From Burkholderiaceae bacterium (GTDB taxonomy: Bacteria; Pseudomonadota; Gammaproteobacteria; Burkholderiales; Burkholderiaceae_C): a DNA stretch of 64,000 bases. A program made the translations under genes and the position numbers. This document shows positions 25,618 through 35,273 of this stretch, piece by piece; the stretch's first letter is position 1; the number at the start of each line of letters is the position of its first letter. The stretch is taken from positions 868,001-932,000 of the forward strand of contig CP126124.1 in the NCBI GenBank assembly GCA_030123545.1, read 5' to 3'. The notes beneath the pieces are model-generated. The model searched no databases. It was not told the DNA's origin and saw nothing but the letters and a program-made list of their open reading frames with translations.

Positions 25618-26679
25618 ATGATCCTTGTCACCGGCGGCGCCGGCTTCATTGGCGCCAACTTCGTTCTCGACTGGCTCGCGCAAGGGGGCGAGCCAATCGT
25701 CAACCTCGACCGCCTGACCTACGCCGGCAACCTGGAGACGCTGGCGTCGCTGAAAGGCGATGCGCGGCATGTGTTCGTGCACGGCGACATCGGCGATGGG
25801 CCGCTGGTCGATGCGCTGCTTGCCGAGCACGCTCCGCGCGCCATCGTCAACTTCGCCGCCGAGTCGCACGTGGACCGCTCGATCCACGGCCCGGAGGACT
25901 TCATCCAGACCAACGTGCTCGGCACCTTCCGCCTGCTCGAATCGGTGCGCGGCTACTGGAGCGCGCTGCCGGCCGCGGAAAAAGACGCTTTCCGCTTGCT
26001 GCACGTCTCGACCGACGAGGTCTACGGCACGCTTTCCGCCACCGACCCGGCGTTCACCGAACGCAAGCGCTACGAGCCGAACAGCCCCTATTCGGCCAGC
26101 AAGGCCGCGAGCGACCATCTGGTGCGCGCCTGGCATCACACCTATGGCTTGCCGGTGTTGACGACGAACTGCTCGAACAACTACGGGCCGTACCAGTTCC
26201 CGGAGAAGCTGATTCCGCTGATGATCGTGAACGCGTTGGCCGGCAAGGCGCTGCCGGTGTACGGCGACGGCCTGCAGGTGCGCGACTGGCTGTACGTCGG
26301 CGACCACTGCAGCGCGATCCGCCGCGTGCTGGCGGCGGGAACGGTCGGCGAGACCTACAACATCGGCGGCTGGAACGAAAAGCCCAACATCGAGATCGTG
26401 CACACCATCTGCGCGCTGCTCGACGAACTGAAACCCCGCGCCGATGGCAAGCGCTACGCGGCGCAGATCGCACACGTCACCGACCGCCCGGGCCACGACC
26501 GCCGCTACGCGATCGACGCCACGAGAGTGGCGCGCGAACTTGGCTGGCGCCCGGCGGAGACCTTCGAGACCGGCATCCGCAAGACCGTGCGGTGGTACCT
26601 GGCGCATGAGCCCTGGGTGCGCAACGTGCAAAGCGGCGCGTACCGCGACTGGGTACAAAAGCAGTACGAGCATCGATGA
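25618..26679 (+). CDS. rfbB: dTDP-glucose 4,6-dehydratase
   Basis: The 353-residue extended SDR dehydrates dTDP-glucose to dTDP-4-keto-6-deoxyglucose. Seen: VTGGAGFIGANFVLDWL at residues 3-19, AESHVDRSI, HVSTDEVYGTL and the active-site Y-x-x-x-K in YSASKAASDH, all characteristic of RfbB/RmlB. No ribosome-binding site is visible before the ATG. It overlaps rfbD by 4 bp. RmlA and RmlC, needed for the rest of dTDP-rhamnose synthesis, are not in this window. Confidence 0.95.
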   Translation: MILVTGGAGFIGANFVLDWLAQGGEPIVNLDRLTYAGNLETLASLKGDARHVFVHGDIGDGPLVDALLAEHAPRAIVNFAAESHVDRSIHGPEDFIQTNVLGTFRLLESVRGYWSALPAAEKDAFRLLHVSTDEVYGTLSATDPAFTERKRYEPNSPYSASKAASDHLVRAWHHTYGLPVLTTNCSNNYGPYQFPEKLIPLMIVNALAGKALPVYGDGLQVRDWLYVGDHCSAIRRVLAAGTVGETYNIGGWNEKPNIEIVHTICALLDELKPRADGKRYAAQIAHVTDRPGHDRRYAIDATRVARELGWRPAETFETGIRKTVRWYLAHEPWVRNVQSGAYRDWVQKQYEHR

Positions 26680-27581
26680 AGATCCTGCTGTTCGGCAAGA
26701 CCGGCCAGCTCGGCTGGGAACTGCAGCGCAGCCTTTGCGTTCTGGGTGAACTGGTCGCGCCGGGCCGCGGTGACGCGGCGTCCGGGAGCGACGGCCTGCA
26801 TGCCGACTTCGCCGAGCCCGAGGCGCTGGCCGCCGTCGTCGAGGCGGTACGGCCGCAAGTCATCGTCAACGCCGCCGCCTACACCGCAGTGGATCGGGCC
26901 GAGTCCGAGCCGGATCGCGCGCGTGCCGTCAACGCCACCGCGCCGGGCGTGCTCGCCGCCGCGGCGGCGCGGGTCGGCGCGCTGCTGGTGCACTACAGCA
27001 CCGACTATGTGTTCGACGGCAGCGGCGGCCGTCCGTGGACCGAGGCCGACGCGACCCGCCCGTTGAACGTCTACGGCGCGACCAAGCTCGAAGGCGAGCG
27101 GCTCGTCGCAGCGCAATGCGCGCGGCACCTGATTTTCCGCACCAGCTGGGTGTACGCGGCGCGCGGCGGCAACTTCGCGAAGACCATGCTGCGCTTGGCG
27201 CAGGAGCGCGAGCGACTGACCGTGGTCGCCGACCAGTTCGGCGCGCCGACCGGCGCCGACCTGATCGCCGACGTGACCGCGCATGCGATCGCCGCGACGC
27301 TGCGCGATCCGGGCAAGACCGGCCTGTACCACCTCGCGGCCGCGGGCGAGACCAGCTGGCACGGCTACGCGCGCTTCGTGCTCGGGCAGGCGCAGGCGGC
27401 CGGGGTGGCGCTCAAGGCCGGCCCGGACGCCGTGGATCCGGTGCCGAGCAGCGCATTCCCGACGCCGGCGCTGCGGCCGGGCAATTCGCGGCTGGAGACC
27501 GTCCGGCTGCGACAGGCATTCTCGTTGTGCCTGCCGGACTGGCAGACCGGCGTCGCGAGGATGCTGGCGGAAACGCTTTGA
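26676..27581 (+). CDS. rfbD: dTDP-4-dehydrorhamnose reductase
   Basis: The 301-residue protein performs the final NAD(P)H step of dTDP-L-rhamnose synthesis. Motifs: LLFGKTGQLGWELQRSL, NAAAYTAVDRAESE, HYSTDYVFDG and YGATKLEGE with the catalytic Tyr and Lys. Its start overlaps the rfbB stop (ATGA). The following 164 bp contain no gene. Confidence 0.95.
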   Translation: MKILLFGKTGQLGWELQRSLCVLGELVAPGRGDAASGSDGLHADFAEPEALAAVVEAVRPQVIVNAAAYTAVDRAESEPDRARAVNATAPGVLAAAAARVGALLVHYSTDYVFDGSGGRPWTEADATRPLNVYGATKLEGERLVAAQCARHLIFRTSWVYAARGGNFAKTMLRLAQERERLTVVADQFGAPTGADLIADVTAHAIAATLRDPGKTGLYHLAAAGETSWHGYARFVLGQAQAAGVALKAGPDAVDPVPSSAFPTPALRPGNSRLETVRLRQAFSLCLPDWQTGVARMLAETL

Positions 27582-27745
27582 ACTCGACCGGCGGTTGATT
27601 CGCGCCGCTTTGGCCGGCGGCGAGCCGAACGCAGCTTGCGGGTGCAAAATTTCCGGTCCAGTTTGTCGAAAACGCTGATCGTCGTTCGACCATGATGATG
27701 GGGACCGCGGCCTGACCGGCCGCGCGGTTCTGCCGGCACCGATAG

Positions 27746-28045
27746 ATGAACACCAGCACCACTCGGGCGGCCGATGCGGTCGTCGTCGAATTCGCCGCCA
27801 GCCTGCGCCGCCATGTGGACTGCGCGCCGCAGACGGTCGCGCCGGGCAGCTTGCGCAGCGTGCTCGAGGCCGCGCTGGCCGCGGCGCCGCCGCTGGCGCA
27901 CTATGTGTTCGACGACCAGCGCGCGGTGCGCCGGCATGTGGCGGTGTTCGTGAACCAGCAGATGGCGCAGGATCGCGAGCGGCTGGATCAGATGCTGCGG
28001 CCCGGCGACCGTGTGCTGGTGATCGGGGCATTGACCGGCGGCTGA
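27746..28045 (+). CDS. MoaD/ThiS-like small sulfur-carrier (beta-grasp) protein
   Basis: The 99-residue protein has the beta-grasp pattern (VVVEFAASLRRHV, then RHVAVFVNQQMAQD and GDRVLVIGALTGG) and ends in Gly-Gly, the mark of ubiquitin-like carriers that are adenylated or thiocarboxylated at the C-terminus. No molybdopterin or thiamine gene is nearby. Its neighbour, 30 bp downstream, is a beta-propeller protein. The carrier may modify, or supply sulfur to, an unknown target. Confidence 0.75.
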   Translation: MNTSTTRAADAVVVEFAASLRRHVDCAPQTVAPGSLRSVLEAALAAAPPLAHYVFDDQRAVRRHVAVFVNQQMAQDRERLDQMLRPGDRVLVIGALTGG

Positions 28046-28075
28046 CCCGGCAGCCGGCGAAAGCAGGAGCAGACG

Positions 28076-29185
28076 ATGCACAGATTGCTGCTGGGTACCC
28101 GCAAGGGCTTGTTCGTGATCGACGGCGAGGGCAACGGTGATGGCGCTGACTGGCGCATCGCCGCGCACCACTTTGCCGGCGAGCCGGTAACCCAGGTGCT
28201 GCCCGATCCGCAGGGCGGCGCCTGGTACGCGGCGCTGCGCATGGGCCATTTCGGCGTGAAGCTGCGCAAGAGTCTGGACCGCGGCGCGAGCTGGCAGGAG
28301 ATCGCCGCGCCGGCGTTTCCACCCAAACCCGAGACCGGCGCCTGGGCCGACGACGCGACGCCGTGGAGCGTCGACATGATCTGGGCGCTGGCGGCCGGCG
28401 GCGCCGACCAGCTGGGGCGCCTCTGGGCCGGCTGTCTGCCGGCCGGACTGTTCCGCTCCGACGACGGCGGCGCGAGCTGGGCGCTGGCCACCGCGCTGTG
28501 GGACAAGCCGAACCGGCGCAACTGGTTCGGCGGCGGCTACGACCATGCCGGCATCCACAGCGTGCGGGTCGATCCGCGCGACGCGCGCCACGTCACCGTC
28601 GCGATCTCCTGCGGCGGCGTCTGGCAAAGCCGCGACGACGGCGCAAGCTGGATTGCGACCACGCGCGGCATGAAGGCCGGCTACGTGCCGGCCGAGAGCG
28701 CCGAGAACCCGGACGTGCAGGATCCGCATTGCCTGGTGCAATGCGCGGCCGACCCGGACACGCTCTGGGTGCAGCACCATGACGGCATGTACCGCTCGGG
28801 CGATGGTGGGCAGAACTGGCAGCGGATCGCGCCGCCTGCGCCGTCGGACTTCGGCTTCGCGGTCGCATGCGACCCGAACGATGCACGGCGCGCCTGGTTC
28901 GTGCCGGCACAGGCCGACGCCTGCCGCATCCCGGTCGGTGCGCGCATGGTGGTGAACCGCACCGACGACGCTGGCGCGAGCTTCCGCACTTTCGGCGCGG
29001 GCCTGCCGCAACAGCACGCATACCACCTGGTGTACCGGCACGGGCTGGACGTGGCGGCCGACGGCCGCACGCTGGCGCTGGCGTCGACCACCGGCGGCCT
29101 GTGGGTCAGCGCCGACGCCGGCGAGAACTGGCAGGAACTCTCGCGCGACCTGCCGCCGATAGCAGTGCTGCGCTTCGTGCGGTAG
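28076..29185 (+). CDS. Sialidase-like beta-propeller with six Asp-box (BNR) motifs
   Basis: The 369-residue protein carries six S/T-x-D-x-G-x-x-[WF] Asp boxes: SLDRGASW (66-73), SDDGGASW (about 128), SRDDGASW (about 185), SGDGGQNW (about 241), TDDAGASF (about 296) and SADAGENW (about 345). They are evenly spaced, as in a six-bladed propeller. There is no signal peptide, so it should be cytoplasmic, which argues against a secreted sialidase. It lies 30 bp after the MoaD/ThiS-like gene, suggesting joint function. Catalytic residues of true sialidases (Arg triad) could not be assigned. Confidence 0.78.
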   Translation: MHRLLLGTRKGLFVIDGEGNGDGADWRIAAHHFAGEPVTQVLPDPQGGAWYAALRMGHFGVKLRKSLDRGASWQEIAAPAFPPKPETGAWADDATPWSVDMIWALAAGGADQLGRLWAGCLPAGLFRSDDGGASWALATALWDKPNRRNWFGGGYDHAGIHSVRVDPRDARHVTVAISCGGVWQSRDDGASWIATTRGMKAGYVPAESAENPDVQDPHCLVQCAADPDTLWVQHHDGMYRSGDGGQNWQRIAPPAPSDFGFAVACDPNDARRAWFVPAQADACRIPVGARMVVNRTDDAGASFRTFGAGLPQQHAYHLVYRHGLDVAADGRTLALASTTGGLWVSADAGENWQELSRDLPPIAVLRFVR

Positions 29186-29225
29186 CAGCGGCTGGTCGGC
29201 CGATTGGAGCCGATCGGACTCTGGC

Positions 29226-32200
29226 TCAGGACGCGTGCCGCGCGGCCGCGGCCAGCTTGCGCGCCTTGCGCGCGGCGCGACGGCTGGCGTACCAGTGGTG
29301 CGCGCGGTCCAGGTACAGGTAGATCACCGGCGTGGTAAAGAGCGTCATCGCCTGCGACAGGATCAGGCCGCCGACCATCGCGTAACCCAGCGGGCGCCGC
29401 AGCTCGGAGCCGGCGCCGGTGCCGAGCATCAGCGGCAGGCCGGCGAACAGCGTGCACATCGTCGTCATCATGATCGGCCGAAAGCGCATCAGGCAGGCCT
29501 GGTAGATCGCCTGGCGCGGCGCGAGGCCGCGGTCGCGCTCGGCGGTGATCGCGAAATCGACCATCATGATCCCGTTTTTCTTGACGATGCCGATCAGCAG
29601 GATGATGCCGATCAGCGCGATCACGGTCAGGTCGTAGCCGCCGGCCATCAGGATCAGCAGCGCGCCGACGCCGGCCGACGGCAGCGTCGAGAGAATCGTC
29701 AGCGGGTGGATGTAGCTCTCGTACAGCAGCCCGAGCACGATGTAGACCGCGATGATCGCCGCGGCGATCAGGTACGGCTGGGTCGCGAGCGAACTCTGGA
29801 ACGCCTGCGCCGTGCCCTGGAACGAGCCGCGCAGCGTGATCGGCACGTTCATGCCGGCCTGCGCCTTCTGGATCGCGTTCACCGCGTCGCCGAGCGCGGC
29901 CCCCGGCGCAAGGTTGAACGAGATCGTCACCGCCGGGAACTGGCCCTGGTGGTTGATCGCGAGATACCCGGTCTTGTCCGTGTCGACGTGGACCATGCTC
30001 GAGAGCGGCACCTGCTGGCCGGTCAAAGGCGAGGTCAGGTACAGCTTTCCGAACAGGTCCGGATCTTCCTGCAACTTCGGCGTGACTTCGAGGATCACGT
30101 GGTAGCTGTTGATCTGCGTGAAGTACTGGGCGACCTGGCGCTGTCCGATCGCGTCGTAGATGGTCGCGTCGATCAGCGCCGGCGAGATGCCGAAGCTCGA
30201 CGCGCGCGCGCGGTCGATCGTGACCGTCGCGGTCGCGGCATGGTTCTGCTGGTCGGTCGCGACGTCGGTGAGTGCCGGGAGCTTGCGCAGCCGCTCGAGA
30301 AGCCGCGGCGCCCAGGTGTTGAGCTCGTCCAGGTTCGAGTCGGTCAGCGTGTACTGGTACTGGGTGCGCGACAGCCTGCCGCCGACGTTGATGTCCTGCC
30401 CCGCCTGCATGTAGACGTTGATGCCCTCGACCTGCGCCAGTTCGGGGCGCAGCCGCGCGATCACCTGGTCCGCGCTCGCGGTGCGGCCTTCGGATTTGGG
30501 TCGCAGCGCGATGAAGTAGACGCCGGTGTTGAACGTGTTGCGCGCGCTCATGCCGAAGCCCGAGACGTCCGGATCCTTGCGGATGATGTCGGCGACCTCG
30601 ATCATGCGGCGGTTCATCGCGCCAAACGATGTGTCCTGCGCCGACTCGGCGAAGCCGAAGATGAAGCCGGTGTCCTGCTGCGGAAAGAAGCCCTTCGGGA
30701 TCACGATGAACAGCGCCACGGTCGCGACCAGCGTCGCGAGGAACACGCACAGCGTGATGAATTCGTGCCGCAGCGCGAGCTGCAGGCCGCGCCGGTAGCC
30801 GCGCTGCAGCGCGTCGAATCCGCGCTCGAAGAAGCGGAACACGCGCCCGTGGTCCTCGGGCCGGTGCGGCGTGATGAAGCGCGAGCACAGCATCGGCGTC
30901 AGCGTCAGCGACACCAGCAACGACACGCCGATCGCGAGCGTGACCGTGATCGCGAACTCGCGAAACAGCCGCCCGACGATGCCCCCCATCAGCAACAGCG
31001 GAATGAACACCGCGACCAGCGACACCGAGATCGAGATGATCGTGAAGCCGATCTCGCCGGCGCCCTTCATCGCCGCCTCCATCGGCGGCATGCCGTCCTC
31101 GATATGGCGGTAGATGTTCTCCAGCATCACGATCGCGTCGTCGACAACGAAGCCGACCGAGATCGTCAGCGCCATCAGCGACAGGTTGTCCAGGCTGAAG
31201 CCGATCAGGTACATGATGGCCGCGGTGCCGAGCAGCGCGAGCGGCACGGTCGCGCCCGGGATCAGCGTTGCCGGCACGTTGCGCAGGAAGATGAAGATCA
31301 CCATCACCACCAGCGAGATGGTGAGCAGCAGCGTGAGCTCGACCTCTTCGACCGACGCGCGGATGTTCTGCGTGCGGTCGATCAGCGTGCTGACGTGGAT
31401 CGCCGGCGGGATCGATGCCTCGAGCCGCGGCAGCGCGGCCCGGATGCGCGCCACCGTGTCGATCACGTTCGCGCCCGGCTCCTTGATGATGCCGATCACC
31501 AGCGAGCGGCCGTTGATCGGCGCGTTGCCGTCCTTCGCCGCGCCGGCGCCGGAAAACGACCAGGCGGCGGTCTTCATGTCTTCCGGTCCGGACACCGCCC
31601 GTCCGATGTCGCGCACCCGGATCGGCGCGCCGTTCTTGTACGCCAGCACCATGTCGTTCCACGGCGCGGCGCTCAGGATCTGGTCGTTGGTGTAGACGGT
31701 GAAGCTCTGATGCGGCCCGTCTATCGTGCCCTTGGGCTGGCTGACCGTGGTCTCGGCGATCACGCCGCGGATGCTCTCCAGGCTTAAGCCCACGGCGGCG
31801 AGCTTGGTCGGGTCGACCTGGATGCGCACCGCCGGCTTTTGCGGACCGAAAATGATCGCCTGCCCGACGCCCTGGATCTGCGAGATCTGCTGCGCCAGGA
31901 TGTTGTCGGCGTAGTCGTTGACCGTGGTCAGCGGCAGCGTGTCGGACTGTACCGCGAGGATCAGGATCGAGAAGTCGGCCGGGTTGATCTTGCGGAACGT
32001 CGGCGGGCTCGGCAGGTTGGCCGGCAACTGCCCGCTGGCGGCGTTGATCGCGGTCTGCACGTCGAGCGCGGCGCCGTCGATGTTGCGGTCCAGGTTGAAC
32101 TGCAGCGTGATCTGGGTCTGGCCGAGCGCGTTCTCCGAGGTCATCTGCGACAGCCCGGGGATCAGCGAGAACTGCCGCTCGAGCGGTTGCGCGACCGTGG

Positions 32201-32381
32201 ACGCCATGGTCTCGGGGCTGCCGCCCGGCAGCTTCGCGGTGACCTGGATCGTCGGGAAATCGACCTGCGGCAACGGCGCGACCGGCAGCAGCGGCCAGAC
32301 CGCGGCGCCGACCAGGAACAGCGCCAGCGCCAGCAGCGAGGTGCCGATCGGGCGCCGGATGAAGGTTGCCGAAACGCTCAC
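29226..32381 (-). CDS. RND efflux permease (MdtB/MuxB type)
   Basis: The inner-membrane proton-driven pump has 1051 residues. The start is GTG at 32381, overlapping the adaptor stop (GTGA), and gives the standard N-terminus ATFIRRPIGTSLLALAL. Twelve membrane helices and two large periplasmic loops are evident; DNLSLMALTISVGFVVDDAI carries the paired aspartates of helix 4 used in proton relay. Residues such as GAKDG-NAPINGRSLVIGI in the first loop fit the Mdt/Mux group of multidrug exporters. It is the last gene of the tripartite operon. Confidence 0.93.
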   Translation of the reverse strand: MSVSATFIRRPIGTSLLALALFLVGAAVWPLLPVAPLPQVDFPTIQVTAKLPGGSPETMASTVAQPLERQFSLIPGLSQMTSENALGQTQITLQFNLDRNIDGAALDVQTAINAASGQLPANLPSPPTFRKINPADFSILILAVQSDTLPLTTVNDYADNILAQQISQIQGVGQAIIFGPQKPAVRIQVDPTKLAAVGLSLESIRGVIAETTVSQPKGTIDGPHQSFTVYTNDQILSAAPWNDMVLAYKNGAPIRVRDIGRAVSGPEDMKTAAWSFSGAGAAKDGNAPINGRSLVIGIIKEPGANVIDTVARIRAALPRLEASIPPAIHVSTLIDRTQNIRASVEEVELTLLLTISLVVMVIFIFLRNVPATLIPGATVPLALLGTAAIMYLIGFSLDNLSLMALTISVGFVVDDAIVMLENIYRHIEDGMPPMEAAMKGAGEIGFTIISISVSLVAVFIPLLLMGGIVGRLFREFAITVTLAIGVSLLVSLTLTPMLCSRFITPHRPEDHGRVFRFFERGFDALQRGYRRGLQLALRHEFITLCVFLATLVATVALFIVIPKGFFPQQDTGFIFGFAESAQDTSFGAMNRRMIEVADIIRKDPDVSGFGMSARNTFNTGVYFIALRPKSEGRTASADQVIARLRPELAQVEGINVYMQAGQDINVGGRLSRTQYQYTLTDSNLDELNTWAPRLLERLRKLPALTDVATDQQNHAATATVTIDRARASSFGISPALIDATIYDAIGQRQVAQYFTQINSYHVILEVTPKLQEDPDLFGKLYLTSPLTGQQVPLSSMVHVDTDKTGYLAINHQGQFPAVTISFNLAPGAALGDAVNAIQKAQAGMNVPITLRGSFQGTAQAFQSSLATQPYLIAAAIIAVYIVLGLLYESYIHPLTILSTLPSAGVGALLILMAGGYDLTVIALIGIILLIGIVKKNGIMMVDFAITAERDRGLAPRQAIYQACLMRFRPIMMTTMCTLFAGLPLMLGTGAGSELRRPLGYAMVGGLILSQAMTLFTTPVIYLYLDRAHHWYASRRAARKARKLAAAARHAS

Positions 32382-33547
32382 TTGCCGGCTCCGGCGCCGC
32401 TCGCGTTGTCCGCCGTCTCCACCACCTTCAGGCCCGGCTTGAGCTTGTACTGGCCGTCGACCACCACGCGCTGGCCGGCGGCGAGGCCCTTGTCGATGAC
32501 CGCGATCCCGTCCTGGGTCTGCGCGACGTCGATGGCCGCGATCTGCGCGGTGTCGTCGGCGCCGACCGTATAGACGTAGGTACCGTCCTGGCCGCGCTGT
32601 ACGGCGGCCGCCGGAATCGTCAGTGCGCCGTGGCGGATGCCCAGCACGAGACGTGCGTCGATGTACTGGCCCGGCCACAGCACGTGGCCCGGATTGTCGA
32701 ACTTCGCCTTCAGTTTCACCGTGCCGCTGGCGGTGTCGATCTGGTTGTTCAGCAGCACCAGCTTGCCGCGCGCCAGGATGTCTTTGCTGTTGCGCTCGTA
32801 CACCAGCACGGTGAGCGGCTCGCGGCTCGCGTGCAGCGCGCGGTTCACCGCCTGGAAGCTGTCTTCCGGCAGCGTGAATACGACTGCGATCGGGTCGAGC
32901 TGGTTGATCACGACCAGCCCGCCCGGGTCGGCGGCGTGCACGATGTTGCCCGGGTCCACCAGGCGCGCGCCGACGCGGCCGCTGATCGGCGCGACGATGG
33001 TCGTGTAGCCAAGCTGCACCTGCGCCGCGTCGATCTGTGCCTGGTCGACCTGGATCGCGGCCTCCAGCTGCGCCACCAGCGCCTTCTGCGTGTCGAGCTG
33101 CTGCCGCGTCGCCGCGTCCTGCGTGAACAGCGTCGCGTAGCGCTTCAGATCCAGCCGGGCGTTGCCGAGCAGCGCCGCATCCTTCGCCTTCTGCGCCTGC
33201 GCCTGCTCGAGCTGGGCCTTCAGCGCGCGTGGGTCGACTTGCGCGATCAATTGGCCGGCCTTCACGTCCTGCCCTTCTGTGAAGCCGACGCGCTCGAGCT
33301 GGCCGTCGACGCGGCTGTGCACGGTCACCGTGGCCAGCGGCGTGACGGTGCCGACGCCGGTGCGCACGATAGGCACATCCTGCTGCTGTACCCGGGTCGT
33401 CGTCGCCTGCACTGGTGGCGGGGCGGTCAATGTCGGCTTGGCCGAGCGCGCCTTCTCGCTCGCACCGAGCACGGCGGCGGACAGCAGCACCAGGAACGCC
33501 AGCGCGACCAGCAGCGGTCTGCGGCGCGGGGAAAACAGATTCGTCAT
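32378..33547 (-). CDS. RND periplasmic adaptor (membrane fusion protein)
   Basis: The 389-residue protein has an N-terminal membrane anchor (LLVALAFLVLLSAAVLG), a biotinyl-lipoyl-like half motif (VTVHSRVDGQLERVGF), a central coiled-coil hairpin (about residues 105-180) and the second half motif (GRVGARLVDPGNIV). It links the pump to the outer-membrane channel. ATG 33547 overlaps the outer-membrane gene's stop by 4 bp, and its own stop overlaps the permease start. Confidence 0.93.
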   Translation of the reverse strand: MTNLFSPRRRPLLVALAFLVLLSAAVLGASEKARSAKPTLTAPPPVQATTTRVQQQDVPIVRTGVGTVTPLATVTVHSRVDGQLERVGFTEGQDVKAGQLIAQVDPRALKAQLEQAQAQKAKDAALLGNARLDLKRYATLFTQDAATRQQLDTQKALVAQLEAAIQVDQAQIDAAQVQLGYTTIVAPISGRVGARLVDPGNIVHAADPGGLVVINQLDPIAVVFTLPEDSFQAVNRALHASREPLTVLVYERNSKDILARGKLVLLNNQIDTASGTVKLKAKFDNPGHVLWPGQYIDARLVLGIRHGALTIPAAAVQRGQDGTYVYTVGADDTAQIAAIDVAQTQDGIAVIDKGLAAGQRVVVDGQYKLKPGLKVVETADNASGAGAGK

Positions 33548-35064
33548 GACGATGGAACCGCCTTCACGGCGGAAGTCTTCGATGTCGCGAGCGGCGCCGC
33601 GGCGCTCCAGCCGCCGCCGGTCGCGGTGATCAGCGCGACGCTGGCAAGCAACTGGCGCCCGCGCAACTGCACCGCGGTGCGCTGGTTTGTCAGCGACAGC
33701 TGCTGCGCCGTTACCACGGCGAGGTAGGTCGCGGTGCCGCCGCGGTACTGCGCAAGCGCCATCTGCTCGGCGCGGCGCGCAGCCTGAACCGCCTGATCCT
33801 GCAGCGCGACCTCCTGCTGCAGCACACGCAGCAGCGCCAGGTTGTCCTCGACCTGCTGGAAGCTATTCAGCACGGTCTGCTTGTACTGGGCGACCGCGGC
33901 GTCGTAGGCGGCGACTGCCTGAGCGTTGCGCGCGCTGCGCAGCCCGCCGTCGAACAGCGTTTCGGCGAGCACCGCGCCGAGCGACCAGACCCGGCTCGGG
34001 GTGTCGAACAGGGCGGGAAAGCTCGCGCTGCTGTAGCCGGCGCTCGCGGCCAGCGTCAGCGACGGGAAATAAGCCGCCTTCGCGACGCCGATGTTCGCGT
34101 TGGCTTGCGCGGCGAGACGCTCGGCGGCGGCAATGTCGGGGCGGCGCTCGAGCAGATCGGACGGCACGCCGACCGGGATCACCGGCAGCCGCGCGCCCAG
34201 CTGCTGCACGCTGGTCGGTTCGGCCGGCAGCGTGAGCGCCGCCGGCGGCTTGCCGATCAGCACCGCGATTGCATGCTCGAGCTGGCTGCGCTGCACCTGC
34301 AGATCGACCCCCTGCGCCTGGGCGGTCTTCAACTGGCTCTCGGCCAGCGCCACGTCGGACGGCAGCGCGACGCCGGCCGCGTACTGGCTCCGCGTGAGCT
34401 TCAACGCGCGCTGGTACGCCTCGGTGGTGTCGGCGTAGAGCCGGATCAGCAGGTCGGTGACGCGAAGCTGCAGATAGTCCTGCGCCAGCAGCGCCTGCAC
34501 GCCGAGCCGCGCACCGGCGAGCTGATCGGCGCTGGCCGCCGCGCCGGCCTCGCCCGCTTCGACCGAGCGGCGCACGCCGCCCCACAGGTCCGGCGCCCAG
34601 CTTGCGCCGAGCGCCACCGACGGGTACGTGCCTTCCTTGATGCCGTTCGTGTTCGTCAACGAACGGGTGACGCCGGCGCTGGCGCCGACGCCGGGCCAGA
34701 ACGCCGCGCGCGCCGCGTCGGCCAGCGCGCTTGCCTGGCGGTACTGGGCTTCGGCCTGCGCGATGTTCTCGTTTGCAGCGTTCGCCTCGGCGACCAACCG
34801 GTTCAGTTCCGGGTCGCGGAACATCTCCCACCAGGCCGTGTCACAGTCCGCCGGCCGCGGCTCGGCCGTCTTCCACGGGCCCGCCTCCTTGTACGTAGCC
34901 GGCACCTCGGCCGCCGGGCGCCGGTAGTCCGGACCGACCGTGCAGCCGGCCAGCGCGACCCCCACAGTGACAGCTAGCGCGGCCGCCCAGGCCACCGGCG
35001 CGGCGCAGGTCGGCCGGCTCGCGTGGACCGTGGCAAGGCGTGGCGTCGGGTCGAAAAAGATCAT
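33544..35064 (-). CDS. Outer-membrane efflux channel lipoprotein (NodT/OprM type)
   Basis: From ATG 35064 the protein has 506 residues. The signal sequence ends in the lipobox LAGC (Cys41), followed by TVGPDYRRP, the standard mature start of NodT-family outer-membrane factors. Two outer-membrane efflux protein repeats follow, including SDLLERRPDIAAAER. Another ATG at 35115 is in frame; GAGGG directly abuts ATG 35064, which is not ideal spacing, so the start is uncertain. First gene of the operon, divergent from nitrile hydratase. Confidence 0.9.
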   Translation of the reverse strand: MIFFDPTPRLATVHASRPTCAAPVAWAAALAVTVGVALAGCTVGPDYRRPAAEVPATYKEAGPWKTAEPRPADCDTAWWEMFRDPELNRLVAEANAANENIAQAEAQYRQASALADAARAAFWPGVGASAGVTRSLTNTNGIKEGTYPSVALGASWAPDLWGGVRRSVEAGEAGAAASADQLAGARLGVQALLAQDYLQLRVTDLLIRLYADTTEAYQRALKLTRSQYAAGVALPSDVALAESQLKTAQAQGVDLQVQRSQLEHAIAVLIGKPPAALTLPAEPTSVQQLGARLPVIPVGVPSDLLERRPDIAAAERLAAQANANIGVAKAAYFPSLTLAASAGYSSASFPALFDTPSRVWSLGAVLAETLFDGGLRSARNAQAVAAYDAAVAQYKQTVLNSFQQVEDNLALLRVLQQEVALQDQAVQAARRAEQMALAQYRGGTATYLAVVTAQQLSLTNQRTAVQLRGRQLLASVALITATGGGWSAAAPLATSKTSAVKAVPSS

Positions 35065-35273
35065 CCCTCGGGTGCAGTGGTGCAGTTCGGACCGCCGACG
35101 CGGCGCAGGCAGCAAGATACGGTTCGCGTGCCGATCAGAGCGGATGCGCTCGGCCGCGTACCGCTCGGCAGTTTAGCCAGTTTCGGTTAACCGCAAGTGA
35201 AGCGCTGCGCCCGCTGGCGCTTGCCGCGCCGACGGCGTACATTGGGCTGCGCAACCGAACCCGAGAGCCTGCG
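35065..35273. promoter_or_regulatory. Divergent intergenic region between efflux operon and nitrile hydratase
   Basis: About 210 bp separate the two divergent starts and must hold both promoters. The segment near 35170-35195 (GTTTAGCC, then GGTTAACC) is the least GC-rich part. No clear -35/-10 pair or repressor site could be identified, and no regulator gene adjoins the operon. Confidence 0.35.

Noticed and set aside
29235..31787. Open frame of 850 codons on the plus strand opposite the RND permease
   Set aside because: Composition is dominated by Arg, Asp and His from reading GC-rich antisense codons; the minus-strand permease is complete and conserved.
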